Origin: Ptychodera flava
Lineage: Eukaryota; Hemichordata; Enteropneusta; Ptychoderidae
NCBI RefSeq assembly: GCF_041260155.1
Contig: NC_091947.1
Location: 29,163,615 to 29,227,614 of the forward strand
DNA length: 64,000 nt
Direction: 5' to 3'
Shown: positions 46,535 through 58,236 of the stretch, in pieces
How positions within the stretch are numbered: position 1 is the first letter of the stretch
Layout: the number at the start of each line of letters is the position of its first letter
Translations under genes and position numbers: made by a program
Notes under the pieces: model-generated
Seen by the model: only the letters and a program-made list of their open reading frames with translations
The model's database searches: none
What the model was told of the DNA's origin: nothing

Positions 46535-49500
46535 CTGAAATTAGATAAATTATTAAAACACTGCATCCCAGAACTTATAAACTTATAACACTATGTCTTC
46601 ACGACAGGATCGTTAGATATAAATGAGTTCATAACATACCCAAGACTGGCCAATACCCTGTGCTTAGATTAAGTTATTTCAACGAAGTATCGTGTACTGA
46701 TTGAGTAAAACATCAGGCGGTGAAATAAACTATGGACATCAGTAAAGGCGTCACAAAATTAACGGGGGATCTGAAGAACTGCCGATAGATCAAGACATGT
46801 CATGAATGGTAAAAATGCACAAGAAATGAAGAAAGCGTTCCTATGTTAGTTTTGATGCATCCTCTTCAATCCTAACACGATATCGTTTGGGTCACCAGTG
46901 GTAAAACATCACTAACTCCAAGTCTCAAGTCTGTTTACTTGGATGTACTTGAGACTTGAGATAAAACTAGCTTGTTGTCCAGATGTTTGCTATCCTATTC
47001 TTCTTATTCAAATGCTCAAGTTGAATATGTTCTCGCTTTCTGTGTTTCACAATCTTAAAGTTAATACACCAAGCATGATAGTGACCACGTTAATCAAACT
47101 TCCGAAAGTGTGTCTTTCATAACAGATTAGCATTCGACACTTTTGAATACCGGAAAATCGTGTCAAAACAAGCTAAAGCCACGCAAACTTTCCCCTCTAA
47201 AATATTGATATGAAGTAAGTTTTTACTACTGAAACATGCTTGAAAATAAATCTTTAATAAAATGGGGTGCAAATTTTGCATCGAAGGGTTGGGACCATAA
47301 TTGGCATTTAAGAAAAGACGCGTAAAAAATGTAGAGTAGATGATTGAAGGCGTTTAGAATCATACAAAGAAATATCCTCTTTTTAACTGAGAATATTGTC
47401 CTTAGTTGCTTTGTCGGTCCATTTATACGACAACTCTAGACCCCTTCCGATAAGTGACCTAGATTTGCGCATCGTCTGACATTCGCAGACTAAGGTCAAA
47501 GGTCAGTCTCAGAGAGGATTCCAAATCTTACGCTTGTCGCCGTTCTGACTAATGAAAAGCCTGAACTAAATAAAAGGTTTCTTACGCGGTAATGAAGTTA
47601 GAAACGATAGTATATAACCAGCAAAGTGGGTATAAGTGAAGTTAATGCAGCAGGAATCATGATTGTGTGATAGGAGCGTACGATTGAGTGTTGGATGTTA
47701 AAACAAACCATGGATGTTTTCACCTCATGGACAAACCAACCACAAGTCACTGCATTCAATAGCCGTCAAGGTTACAAATGGCATAATATGAGGAGATGAA
47801 TTACAGAGGTCCGCTAACCATAAATTTGCGATTTTACAGTTTAAATTCCAAGTCAAATCCTACCGCGATTTAAATGGGATTTTAGTCGTGACCTGCTATA
47901 GGTCCTATACAAGAAAAGTAGGTCATTTGGGCCATCACTCACCTTTCGAACAATTTTGCCTTGTCGCGAGGACATACACCCTGCTACCGAGCTAGTTATG
48001 TTTCGTATCTGTAAATAAGCATCAAGATAGAGTCAAAGTCGTACAATACAGGAAGACAAATTTGGAATAGCGAACTCCGTGGCAAAATCAAGGAAAACTT
48101 ATCAAATGCATCACGCTGACTTCTACCCTTATAGGTCATTGCAATGTCTGGGTAACGTCGTGAAATAGACTCGTGTTCCCTGCAGTTACCAGTGGTGATA
48201 CGATGTCCAGCAGTATTCTCTGAGAATGAACCATACTTTATAACATCATAATGATACTAAAGCTTCGGCACAGTTTTATACTTTGGACAACTACACGGTT
48301 AGTGATGAGATGTACATGTTCGAAGCCTTACCGTAATCCTTTAATAATGCGGTACAAAGATCTCTGGTGGGGCTTTGTGCCCATAAACTACCGAGGGCGC
48401 CTTTTCTAATCTGCTGATAGTCAAACTCTTGACCAGTTTCGGATGTTCGTGTAAGTCTTGTAAGCAAGACTTGTCTCTACATTCAAACGCTTTTTTTTTG
48501 CAGGTATCGCAAGCTGGTAGATAAATACAATATCTCTCTTCGGCATATGATTGCTGATGGCATCGGTGACATGGGCCCTTAGTTAGTGACCACTATCTAT
48601 CCGACTGACAGGTTGATATATGACGGGTGCCACATGTGGAGCAGGATGCGCTTACTATTTTCGAAACACCTGACATCACTTCTTGGTCTTCTGGCCAGAG
48701 GTCCATATACCTTTCTTTCATGAATATGACTTTGTTTGTGTACCGTCTATTTACTGTCTGTTCTGTACTGTTTTGTGTCTATGTTTACAACTATTGTCTT
48801 ACGAATTCTGACCTAATGTCATTGGATTAGCCTATGGATTGGTATGATTGCGATTATTTTTCCACACCAATACTATCTCTCATGTCCTCAAGTATGCAGC
48901 GCAAGGGGATCATTACTGATTGGAATAAAAGCGATGCAAATTTCACGTATCAGATTTAGTATAAGCGTTACTTAGTACATTTACAGTGCAACAGAGATTG
49001 CAGTACATGTTTCGTATTTTATCTTAAAGGTCTGGTGAAACTCCCATGTTGCAAAATCACAGAAAAACCGTTGATGCTATATAGAACAGTTATGTTTATT
49101 TCGTTTATCGTTTAGGGCGCGATTATTAAATATGGCAAAAGGAAAATGCAATGTGGGCGTGTCACAAAATCCTCTCCAGTCGACTTTTTTCGGCTTTCCG
49201 AAGTTTGCCCGACGTCGTATCTTGTAACACTGATAACGGGAAGTATTTCACACCTTCGTAAGCTCTCCACGGGGAGTAAGTTTAACTTCTAAGGTTTCGG
49301 CTTGCCTAATTAGTGTCACTCTGTTCACGCTAACGCTCCCAACACTTGCAATATGCGACAAATTAATAATTGAATGCGGCGAAAATTCTATCAAAAGGAT
49401 TCTCCAGCTTGCGAATATCTATTTTGACGTGAAATTCGGTTTCGCCAACCGTAGCTTGTAACTTTTGCCGATTGATTGAAGCGGCTAGCCGTCAGGCGGC

Positions 49501-49673
49501 GGCAAATCGCCGCCTAAAGGCAGGACGATCGCAGGGTGAAATATGCACAGATCGTTTCTTTTACCCTCTTTCATACACGATAAGGCAATAATCTTTCTAA
49601 AATTGAAAAGAAAACGCAACTAACGCTATGAACGGTGCAAATATATGACATACTCTTTGCTCGTTTATGCCTC
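46535..49673. other. upstream region of the methyltransferase gene and intergenic sequence
   Basis: It probably includes a 5' UTR intron and the promoter of the methyltransferase gene, but no first exon could be fixed. The minus strand was searched by eye for the nucleotide-binding exons of an ABC transporter and none was recognised. A frame at 48627-48830 has no family resemblance. Confidence 0.4.
47493..47505. promoter_or_regulatory. DR1 nuclear-receptor element
   Basis: AGGTCAAAGGTCA is the perfect DR1 consensus bound by RXR, HNF4 and PPAR-type receptors. It lies about 970 bp upstream of the methyltransferase ATG. A single perfect 13-mer is rare by chance, but use is untested. Confidence 0.3.
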
Positions 49674-50766
49674 AAGCAGGTGGCAGAAGTTGCAACTGAA
49701 AAAATGACCTGAGGGCAGCGCTACCCTCAGGGCGGTTCAGAGCGGAGTAAACGTGTGCACAACATTTAATGGCGTCACTGAGGAACTGCTGGTCTACCCT
49801 AAGGGCAGCTCAGATATATTGCTGCCCTCAGGGCAGATTAGCAGATAGGATAGAAAATGTATGTCTGCCCTGAGGGCAGCTCTGACATTTTGCTGCCCTC
49901 AGGGCAGGTTGGTAGATATACACTATACAATACTTTAAGGAAAGGAAATGTATGTTCCTTTAAGGATAGGAAATGTATGTGCATAATGTATAGCTACTAA
50001 TCTGCCCTGAGAGCAGAAATATGTCCAAGCTGCCCTCAGGGCAGACATAAATTTTTTCTCCTTACAGCATTGCATAAGTGTGTATCTACTAATCTGCCCT
50101 TAGGGCAACACTATATCAGAACTGCCCTCAGGGCAGACATACTTTTCCTATCCTTACAGCATTGCATAGTGCCTATCTACCAATTTGCTCTGAGAGCAGC
50201 AATATAATATATCTGATCTGCCCTCAGGGAAGACATACATTTTCTATGCTCACACATCATTGCATAATTGTATATCTATCAATCTGCCCTGAGGGCAGCA
50301 ATATATCAGAGCTGCCCTCAGGGCAAACATACATTTCCTATCCTTAAAGCATTGCACAGTGTATAGCAACCAATCCGCCTTGAGTGCAACAATATATATG
50401 AGCTGCCCTCTGGGCAGGCATACATTTCCTATCCTATCTACCAAGCTGCCCTGAGGGCAGCAATATATCTGAGCTGCCCTGAGGACAGACATACAGTTCC
50501 TATCCTTACACATCATTGCATAATGCATAGCAGTGACGTCATTGAATGTTGTGCACATGTTTACTCCGCTCTGAGCTGCCCTGAGGGCAGCGCTGCCCTG
50601 GCCATTAGCAAGCGGCAGAAGTTGCTACTGAAAAATGACCTGAGGGCTGCGACTGGAGACTCGCACAGATTTCGTGACGTTAACATGAGACCACTTACAA
50701 GCGCTGCCCTCAGGGCAGCTCGCAGCAGAGTAAACATGCATGTGCACAACATTCAATGACGTCACA
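49674..50766. repeat. palindrome-rich repeat element, unit about 93 bp
   Basis: About 19 perfect or near-perfect copies of CTGCCCT(G/C)AGGGCAG, in pairs spaced 26-31 bp, with pairs recurring about every 93 bp from 50002 to 50376. G-centred and C-centred copies alternate. A terminal module (gcggagtaaacgtgtgcaca...gcgtcac) lies at about 49742-49778, inverted at 50531-50570 and direct at 50725-50766. A second module, 'cggcagaagttgc', is also duplicated (about 49683 and 50622). It is probably a fold-back mobile element. Confidence 0.9.
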
Positions 50767-50813
50767 AATTATCTGAAAATAGTCCCAGTCCGCATACTAA
50801 TTTCCTATCTTTA

Positions 50814-50872
50814 GGGACTAGTCAATTTCTTCGGCCTGGTGGCGGTGGATTATTTTTTGCTGACGTCAAAAA

Positions 50873-50951
<79 letters not shown>

Positions 50952-52099
50952 TTACATACATTTATATTTTAACAGTCATTCTGTAATGAAATTGTTGACA
51001 TGTCAGTTGTAAGATAGGAATTTCAAAGTGTCAATCTTAAAGTTTGAATACAGTACATTTTGAATGAGCTGTGAATGTATTTCACACTTTCTATGCTTAA
51101 CCAGATGTCCTGAATTGTTGTACAGAAAATGATGTCAATCATTAATATCAAAGAGGAAAAAGCAGTAAATCAAAAACTTTGATGGGTGTTAAGACTTGAC
51201 AGCCATCCAAATCTCCTGAGGAGCCATAGAGAGGCGTTTTAGCCAAATCTGATGTGTGTAGTGTCTGAGATGACCTTTCCTTGTAACATTGAAACCATAA
51301 AAGTACAGCTAATAATGACAAAAACTGCCTTTTTTAACTGTTATTTTGTTCATAAAAAAGCATCATTCTACAGAAAACCTGAGACACAAAGGAAAACAGT
51401 TGCATCAATGAGAACGAAAGATATCGTGTCATTTTTCTATCTCTTAAATAAGTCACTTTATCAAATATATATTGTGAAATATTTGTGCATGTTGCTTTCT
51501 CATACTGAATTCTCATAGAGAGAACAGAGAAGTATCAGGAATTTGTCATGCTTTTCATATGAAATGCAGATTTCATAACGGTACACTTTCACTTAGCAAA
51601 CATCAAAATATCTCCGGCATATCTCTGATTTATTAAAGTATGGCGCCCAAAGGGCGCGGAGAAAAATATGAAACATCCTGATATCTCTGATATATATGTC
51701 TTGTATATTAAAGCCATGCACAGGAAGGGCGTGCTGAAAAATGTCTGATATATTAAAGTAATGTGCTCGAAGAGCATGCTGAAAAATATTGAACATACAG
51801 ATATCTCTGATATATGTATGCCTGATATGTTAAAATTAGGCGTGTTGAAAAATATGTCTGATTATTAAAGTTACGCGCCCGAAAGGTGCGCCGAAAATGC
51901 TACTGAATGATGAAATTTGTGGCTGACACGATGCATTTTAGGCAATGATGAGCCTGTGTCGAAATTCAAAAACACACTGACCCCCCTATTGGACATTTCA
52001 AAAACATAGTGATCCCCCTATCACCAAAGTCAAAAACAGGGCGACCCCCCCCCCCCCATGAATCCACCCCCCCCCCCGCCGAAGAAACTGACCAGTCCC
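50814..52099. mobile_element. TIR element flanked by TTA, PIF/Harbinger-like, non-autonomous
   Basis: The left end GGGACTAGTCAATTTCTTCG matches the reverse complement of the right end GGGACTGGTCAGTTTCTTCG, followed by a G-rich (C-rich on the other strand) stretch and 'gtggatt'. TTA flanks both ends (50811-50813 and 52100-52102). It contains a TA microsatellite (50872-50950), a hairpin series (51630-51895) and C-tract repeats at the right. No transposase frame. Confidence 0.75.
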
Positions 52100-52380
52100 T
52101 TACAGCGCATTGCATAGAGTCCTTTCAGGCCTTCCGGAACTAATAACATTGGTTACTTTTGCATTTAAAACAATACCATATCTTACTCTGAAGTAAGTGT
52201 AAATAAAATTAACTTAAATTGCAAGACCAATGAAGTACAATTGAACATTCAAAATCATTTTAGAAGGGTTTGCAACCTGAGCGATCCTTTGTCAGGAGTA
52301 TAATCTGAGAAAGAAACAAATCGACAAGTGTTTTCATAAACAGAAGACTGGAGATAATAGGTTATGGAAGCAAAACTCAC

Positions 52381-52663
52381 TTTGTTTTAAAATCACCTTC
52401 TTTTTCGTAGGCATGAATCGTTGGAAGGCCTTGCATTGTTGAAGTGACGTGACAGAACCATGGTGATCGGGTCATGCTATCCAACCGTTGACAATCACGC
52501 ATTTCATGATGAAAATATTTGAAAGTGAATATGATTATCAAGGCGAACGGTATCAAGGTTATCATCATCCATGGAAACACGATCAGTATCGACAGACATG
52601 AGAACACGGTGGTGCTCATATTGGTCAGCATGTCCTCCGTTTCCCTTGACAACGAAACATCAG
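52381..52663 (-). CDS. ABCC-family transporter exon, second transmembrane domain
   Basis: Exon bounded by ctttcag|CTGATG and ACAAA|gtgagt on the minus strand. It encodes DVSLSRETEDMLTN, two hydrophobic helices (about VFSCLSILIVFPWMMITLIPFALIII), then RDCQRLDSMTRSP and STMQGLPTIHAYEKE. The last two are the cytoplasmic loop signature of the second membrane domain in ABCC proteins, closest by memory to the ABCC5/ABCC11/ABCC12 branch. It joins 54041-54170 in phase (G|CT giving Ala). The nucleotide-binding domain exons that should follow were not found before the repeat field at 50.8 kb. The gene may be broken, or its downstream exons are too small to recognise. Confidence 0.85.
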
Positions 52664-54040
52664 CTGAAAGAGTACGAAGAACAACTTGTCAACACCGAAA
52701 ATTGCCACATTAAATTAACCTCTTACTTGCTGTCGTCATGCTGGAGGTGACAAAATAGTAAACATGTGAAGGGCACATAATTGTAAGGCCAAAATATCTG
52801 AGTTGCCGTAATTCTCAATAGCACAACTTTTGCTGACATTTGATAATAAGGAGTTTACTTTTGATAGTAAACAGCCTAGATATCCACGATTGAATCAAAT
52901 CTAGTCTGTTGACAGACAATTACCCGTTAATTAATATGACTCTCAATCCAACTCTGTGTACTCCGAGCATTTGTTTCACTCTAATAAAGTTAACTTCGAA
53001 GTAACCACCTTCCCGATGTTTTTCCAGTCGTAGCATTAATTAGACTAAATAGAATTGTGCTATATGAGTGCCTTTTTAACAATTTCTGATGATAAATGAG
53101 GGATGTCAAAACCCACATTGTCAAGCTCTTTCATGAATTTTGTAGAACCCCATGGAAGATTACGGCCAAATTGGTAACCTATCACCCAATTGGTGTCTGT
53201 AAATGAGTTATCCTTTAATGTGAATAGACAAATAATTAAACTGGATGCTGATTTCATTAACAAAAAACTAATAGACTTTGTTGACTTTCCTTGGTTTAGT
53301 TTTTAGAAGTCTCCAGCTTTATTGATTGCTCAATGCTAACTGAAAATATGCGTGGATCGGTCAGTCGTACTATCAATGTGTGAAAGTCACACTCTTTTTA
53401 ATACAAATTACCACACACAAAATCATAACGTTACCCCTTGCTAAGTTTTTCGATGTTCGGATACTCATTGAGTCTCATATCTACATTTGGTACACACATA
53501 TTCACTGTGATTTCGACACACAAGGCTTTCTTTCTCTTGACAATTATATATAAAACCACATTACGACAGAGTAAGGGATATTTTTAGTTGAAATAAATTG
53601 TGTATGTCATGTGTTGAAGCAAACCTTAAAAAATTAAAGCAAAACATTATAGATAGTTCCGACTGCCAGAGGAAACAAATCTGCAAGGGTAGTTGCATGG
53701 AGACATAATTATTATGCTTTTCTGTGAAATGGATGTGTTGCTATTGTTGCTATTGTCCCTTGTGTACCGATATCTTTATGTCATATTAGTTAACATAGCC
53801 ACTCAAATCTTAATCATGTCTTTGTTATGGTCAAGGTCTTGATTTGCCTGGACGAAATATCACTCATAAAATGACAAAGTCTATAGCAAAGGCCACTACT
53901 GTACTTTCCATAAACGAAAGATGCATGGATTCCCGGTTGTCAGACAAACAGGTTATGATTGGTTCTCGAATATAGCAGAGTGTGTCATATAAAAAGCCCT
54001 TCTTTATAGTAAGAAGTGGTCAAATGTAATTTTAGTTCAC
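52664..54040 (-). other. intron of the ABCC-type gene
   Basis: Separates the two transporter exons. A minus-strand frame at 53060-53263 (TDTNWVIGYQFGRNLPWG...) has no ABC resemblance and no good splice borders. Confidence 0.6.
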
Positions 54041-54170
54041 CCTCATCCTGGTCCTTTGAGAATCTGTTTATAATTCTGCCTGATGGAGTAGTATCGAAGA
54101 AACTCATCGGACTTTGGTAGACCTTCTTAAGCAGCTGATCATGTAAATTACTTGATGAATGGAAGGTCGC
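54041..54170 (-). CDS. ABCC-family transporter exon preceding 52381-52663
   Basis: Exon bounded by tttacag|GCGACC and GAGG|gtgaac. It encodes 43 residues, ATFHSSSNLHDQLLKKVYQ, then SPMSFFDTTPSGRIINRFSKDQDE. The S-P-M-x-F-F-D-T-T-P-x-G-R-I-x-N-R-F-S-K-D pattern is diagnostic for the second membrane domain of ABCC transporters. The following phase-1 junction yields DQDEADVSLS, as expected for the family. Exons encoding the earlier domains were not recognised between 54171 and 57900. Confidence 0.88.
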
Positions 54171-55177
54171 CTGTAAAGAAATTAATAGATTCGATGGTGA
54201 CTAATAAAACATTTAGCAAATAATAACTGTCTCAAGGCATGTCTCGCATTTATTTCCGGTAATATCAGTCATGCCATTGTTTCCTCATGGTTGTCATATG
54301 CTTTGCAATGCATAATTTATCATGACCAGAAAGAACATAATTCCATTATGACGTCAAACAGAGTTGAACAAAACGATCGAAACATTTAATAGAAGTAGGT
54401 CTTCGAGATAAAAACTGACTCTATTAATTCATCAAAAGCAGTGACACACCAATTTTTACCTAGGGTGACAAATGTTCGGTGTCACAAGCAATAAAATGAG
54501 ATTTTCCACATTGCTCGCATTAAGGAAAATGCAGGAAAAGCTTTCCAGCTGAAGTCTCCCAAAGGCGAACACTTGAATGATCACAATATTATGATATTAT
54601 AGTACAAGCAGTCTTATTATAGCGGCGTATCCTGAACAACTTTACAATATTACTAATAAGGTCAAATCATACGACTAGTCAGGTCACAGTTTTGCAACAC
54701 CATAGTCGCCTCGTGGATATTGACAACCTCAGCCACTGAGAACATAATACAGTTGATAATTATTCAGCCGTAATTAAATGAAACAAGGTGTGCCTATGGC
54801 CTTGAATGTGATTTAGATTTAATTAATTCGGCTGCTTTGCCATATTACAATAATTGTGTCACTTTGCTGTGATCTTGACGAGTGGTCTTGACGATCTTGT
54901 CGGCTTGCTAGCAGGGTACGCTATGCTATTGGAGACACCTGATGCCGCCACTTCTAAGCAACTGTTCAAAATTACCCCCATTGATATGTTTTCCTTTTTG
55001 TTTGCGGACTGTTAATTTATTTACCATGGATGATATTGATTATTAGACCTGTTTTGACTTCATATTTCGAAATATCACGTATATGTTTCGCAGACTTGGA
55101 ATTTTTGTGCTCGGCTGATATTACCGCTCACCAGATGATTACAACTGAGTGTTGTCAACTCAATTCAGATAGCTGTG
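54171..55177. other. intron or intergenic, no exon recognised
   Basis: AT-rich sequence. The preceding ABCC exon would be expected on the minus strand but could not be identified. Confidence 0.4.
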
Positions 55178-56083
55178 CATGGCAGGGCTGTGTGTTACCG
55201 GCGTGGTGGGAGGCCGTATAACGCCGGTAACACACAGCCCAATCTGATTAAAATCAGATGTAGAGTACGGCGACGTCTGTACTTGCGCGGTGTGCTCTTC
55301 AGTCTCTTCAGGTGCAGCCAACGGAGCTATTCATTGAAAAAGTTATTCCGGGAGCAATTTTTGAGGGCAGGGGAGATTTTAATTTTGCTTGGGCAGGGGA
55401 CATATTTTAGGTGGCAGGGGAGCAAATTTTATTTTTTTTGTCGGGCAGGGCAGATATCGGTTGAATGTCCCGGGGACAGGGCTTGACAAAAAACGAGGAG
55501 AGAGAGGAAGCTACTTTTAAAACGGGAACAGGGGAAGTTGAGCCATGGTGTTTCCGGTAGAAGGCCACTGCAGTATGTGTCTGCATGGGAATGTTAATTT
55601 TCAGGGGAAAATTTTCACAGGACAGGGGAAAATCGACAGGTTTTTTCATCTCAGGGTAGGGTAGCTTCATGTCTGCAGGGGAAATGGAATGACAAATATT
55701 GAGGGGAACTGTTTCCAGGGCAGGGGAAATCGGCAAGTTTTTTGGCCACAGGGCAGGGGAGCTTCAAAAATTGACAGTGGGGAGAAACAGGCAAAAATAA
55801 GTGGAGAGTGGGTAAAAATGAAGTTTAGTGCGGGAGGGTAGGTCGAAAAATTTTCAGTAGGAGGGCAAATTATGAACAGCTAATTAATTACCCTCATGAC
55901 TTAAAATTAGTCAGTTCACATTACTTGTCATGCACAATATATCCTTTCAGAGCGCATTGTTCGTTGGCTGCACCTGTCTCTTGCTGTCGCCTCTCACTAC
56001 GCAAGAGTATACCGCGAAAGTACAGACGTCGCCGTACTCTACATCTGATTTTAATCAGATTGCACACAGCCCTGCCATGCAGA
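55178..56083. mobile_element. fold-back element with about 100-bp inverted ends
   Basis: The left 'catggcagggctgtgtg' is matched by 'cacacagccctgccatg' at the right. Inward both arms share 'caatctgattaaaatcagat', 'gtagagtacggcgacgtctg' and 'caggtgcagccaacg'. The left end carries an extra palindrome (gggctgtgtgttaccggcg and its complement, 55187-55241). The interior is rich in 'gcagggga' motifs. No transposase frame; the minus-strand frame at 55407-55736 follows the G-rich repeats. Confidence 0.8.
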
Positions 56084-58224
56084 GCTAAATTTAGACAGCC
56101 AACGTTTCAACGTAAATCAGGAGCAGCAGCAGGAACTCAGTCAAGGTGAACAACTTAACAGGCCCGATGTTGAATATCTTGACCGGCATTTCAAGATATG
56201 AAAACTTCCTGTTGCCAAGTAATTAAATTATTCTTCTGAAATATGTACCATTTTATTGGTTCCCGCGTCACGGTAACAGGGTACGCAAGGAGCGCTATAT
56301 TATACCGGAGTGATAGACCTCGGCGCGTTGATCAACTTATCAATTTTGCCGTCAGAGCAATTAGATGGGCTTTCTGTGGAAATATCCGTGGCGGGGTTGA
56401 CCTTTGACCGGCATAGCGACGCTCGCTACCCCACCAACAGATAGCTGCGTTTCCTCAGCTATTGGATGGGCATGCTATAACGGTGGAGAAAATGAACAAT
56501 TCAATCAAGTCAATCCTTTCATTTCTATCAGAAATACGTCCAGAAAAAAGTACAGGAATAGGCTGATTCATAATTAGGTCGCGAACTGCCAGAAATGTAA
56601 CGATGAAACTTTAACGAAATTATGATCAGTCTGATCGTAATATTCACGGGAATTCTTTGACATTTTTATCAATCTAGATATCATGATAACTCATCTCGTG
56701 CTCCACCCCTCAGCATAGACCACGCCTAATCTCAAATAGGAAGTCGAAAAATGGCAAATTTGCAGTCGCCAATTCCAACTTGCAGTTTTGAAAGATGAAC
56801 ACCACATGCACAAAGTTACCTAACATAAATGAAAATAGGCACTTTTCTAAGATAACTATCATTTACGATGACGTTTGTATGTGAAATACTGACTGGCCGC
56901 AAAGTACCATCCTCACAAAGGTTTTTACCTAATTCTCATAAAGGTTTTTACCAAATTCTCATAATTTCACAGACGTTGAAAACGTGTTCATTTCGAAAAA
57001 GACCAAAAAGCGCTTCATCGCTTTGAATGAATAAGTTGGAATATCGACAGGCCGAAATGTGCCACGGAATAATATTACTGATAATTCGTATTATCGCAAA
57101 AGATGTATCAAGGCCTTTTATAGGTGGAACTGTTACATTTCAGGAAATGAAATGTCACAAAAATGTTTAACGCGAAAAATGGATCGAATTATGGTAAATC
57201 GCATTTGCGTGCATCTGTCAGATTAGAAGCAGGCGTACAGGCGTACTGCCAATTTACAACAGAAATAAATATTTGCAGCGGTATAGTACCTATCTGCAGA
57301 CCGCCATATCGATGACCAGAGTCAGCTCGGCTATTCACAATTACCAAATCTGTAAGCTTATAATCAGGTAGTGGGTTGGTTTCAACATTATTTTTTTAGA
57401 TGAGTTTTCTTTCTTCCATTGAACTTTAGTTTGGACCAGGGATGATTCAGAAAAATCAATGGATCGAATTTCAAACCAAAATGCTTGATAATATGTTTAA
57501 AATATATGAATGACAATTTTAGGTAGAAAGTGTTTTATAGTTTGGTTAATTTGCTCACAGACAAAGAGAAACACAGACTAGAAACGCGGCACGCCGTTTG
57601 ATGTCATGGCCGTCTCGATAAACTATGGCCTTTTCATATTAAAATGGCTTCACAGGTGTTATCCTTTGGCAGATTTCGTTGGTGGTTGATAATTGCTGCT
57701 TCACGCCAATCAAAACGTAACACGGCAGCAGTTTCATAAACTTGTGAAGGGCGATATGACTGACCGTACACCATTGAGTAAAATCTGACAGTATCGATAA
57801 AAGACTTTCAAATTTGGTTCTAACACACTTATAATATATCCATAAAAAAAGTGAGAGGAATTTTTAAAATGATAAAACTCATCTCCCCGAAGCTCAATCC
57901 TTTTCCCGTTTTCGCCAGCATGCCAATTCCGCTGAGTACTACACGACAACAACAACACGAACTTTACCGAACATACTTTCGCTTAAAAAATGGCGTATGC
58001 CAACGTATGAAAAATTTGGCGAATACGCTGTACGAATACGTTATGGGTAAGTTTTGTATAAGTTAAGAGCATGCTGAAGCACGCTGATATTCGTTGTAGT
58101 ACGATTAGGTAGTCGAAAACTTTCGTGCATGCACAAAACTTTTCGACGTATGCCCGGCTGTGGCTCATACGTCGAGCACACGCGTGCCATAAGTTTTAGG
58201 TAGGTTATGAGCTTGTTGACACAC
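56084..58224. other. intergenic, no gene recognised
   Basis: AT-rich sequence. It includes a DR1-like element at 56398-56409 on the minus strand (complement GGTCAAAGGTCA). No coding region is supported. Confidence 0.45.
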
Positions 58225-58236
58225 CGAATTAATTAA

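Noticed and set aside
53060-53263. Minus-strand frame with YQFGRNLPWGSTKFMKELDN as a possible exon
   Set aside because: It lies in the ABCC intron, has no matching splice sites or ABC resemblance, and no family was recognised. A protein search would settle it.
55407-55736. 109-residue minus-strand frame
   Set aside because: It follows the G-rich 'gcagggga' repeats inside the fold-back element and shows no protein-like pattern.
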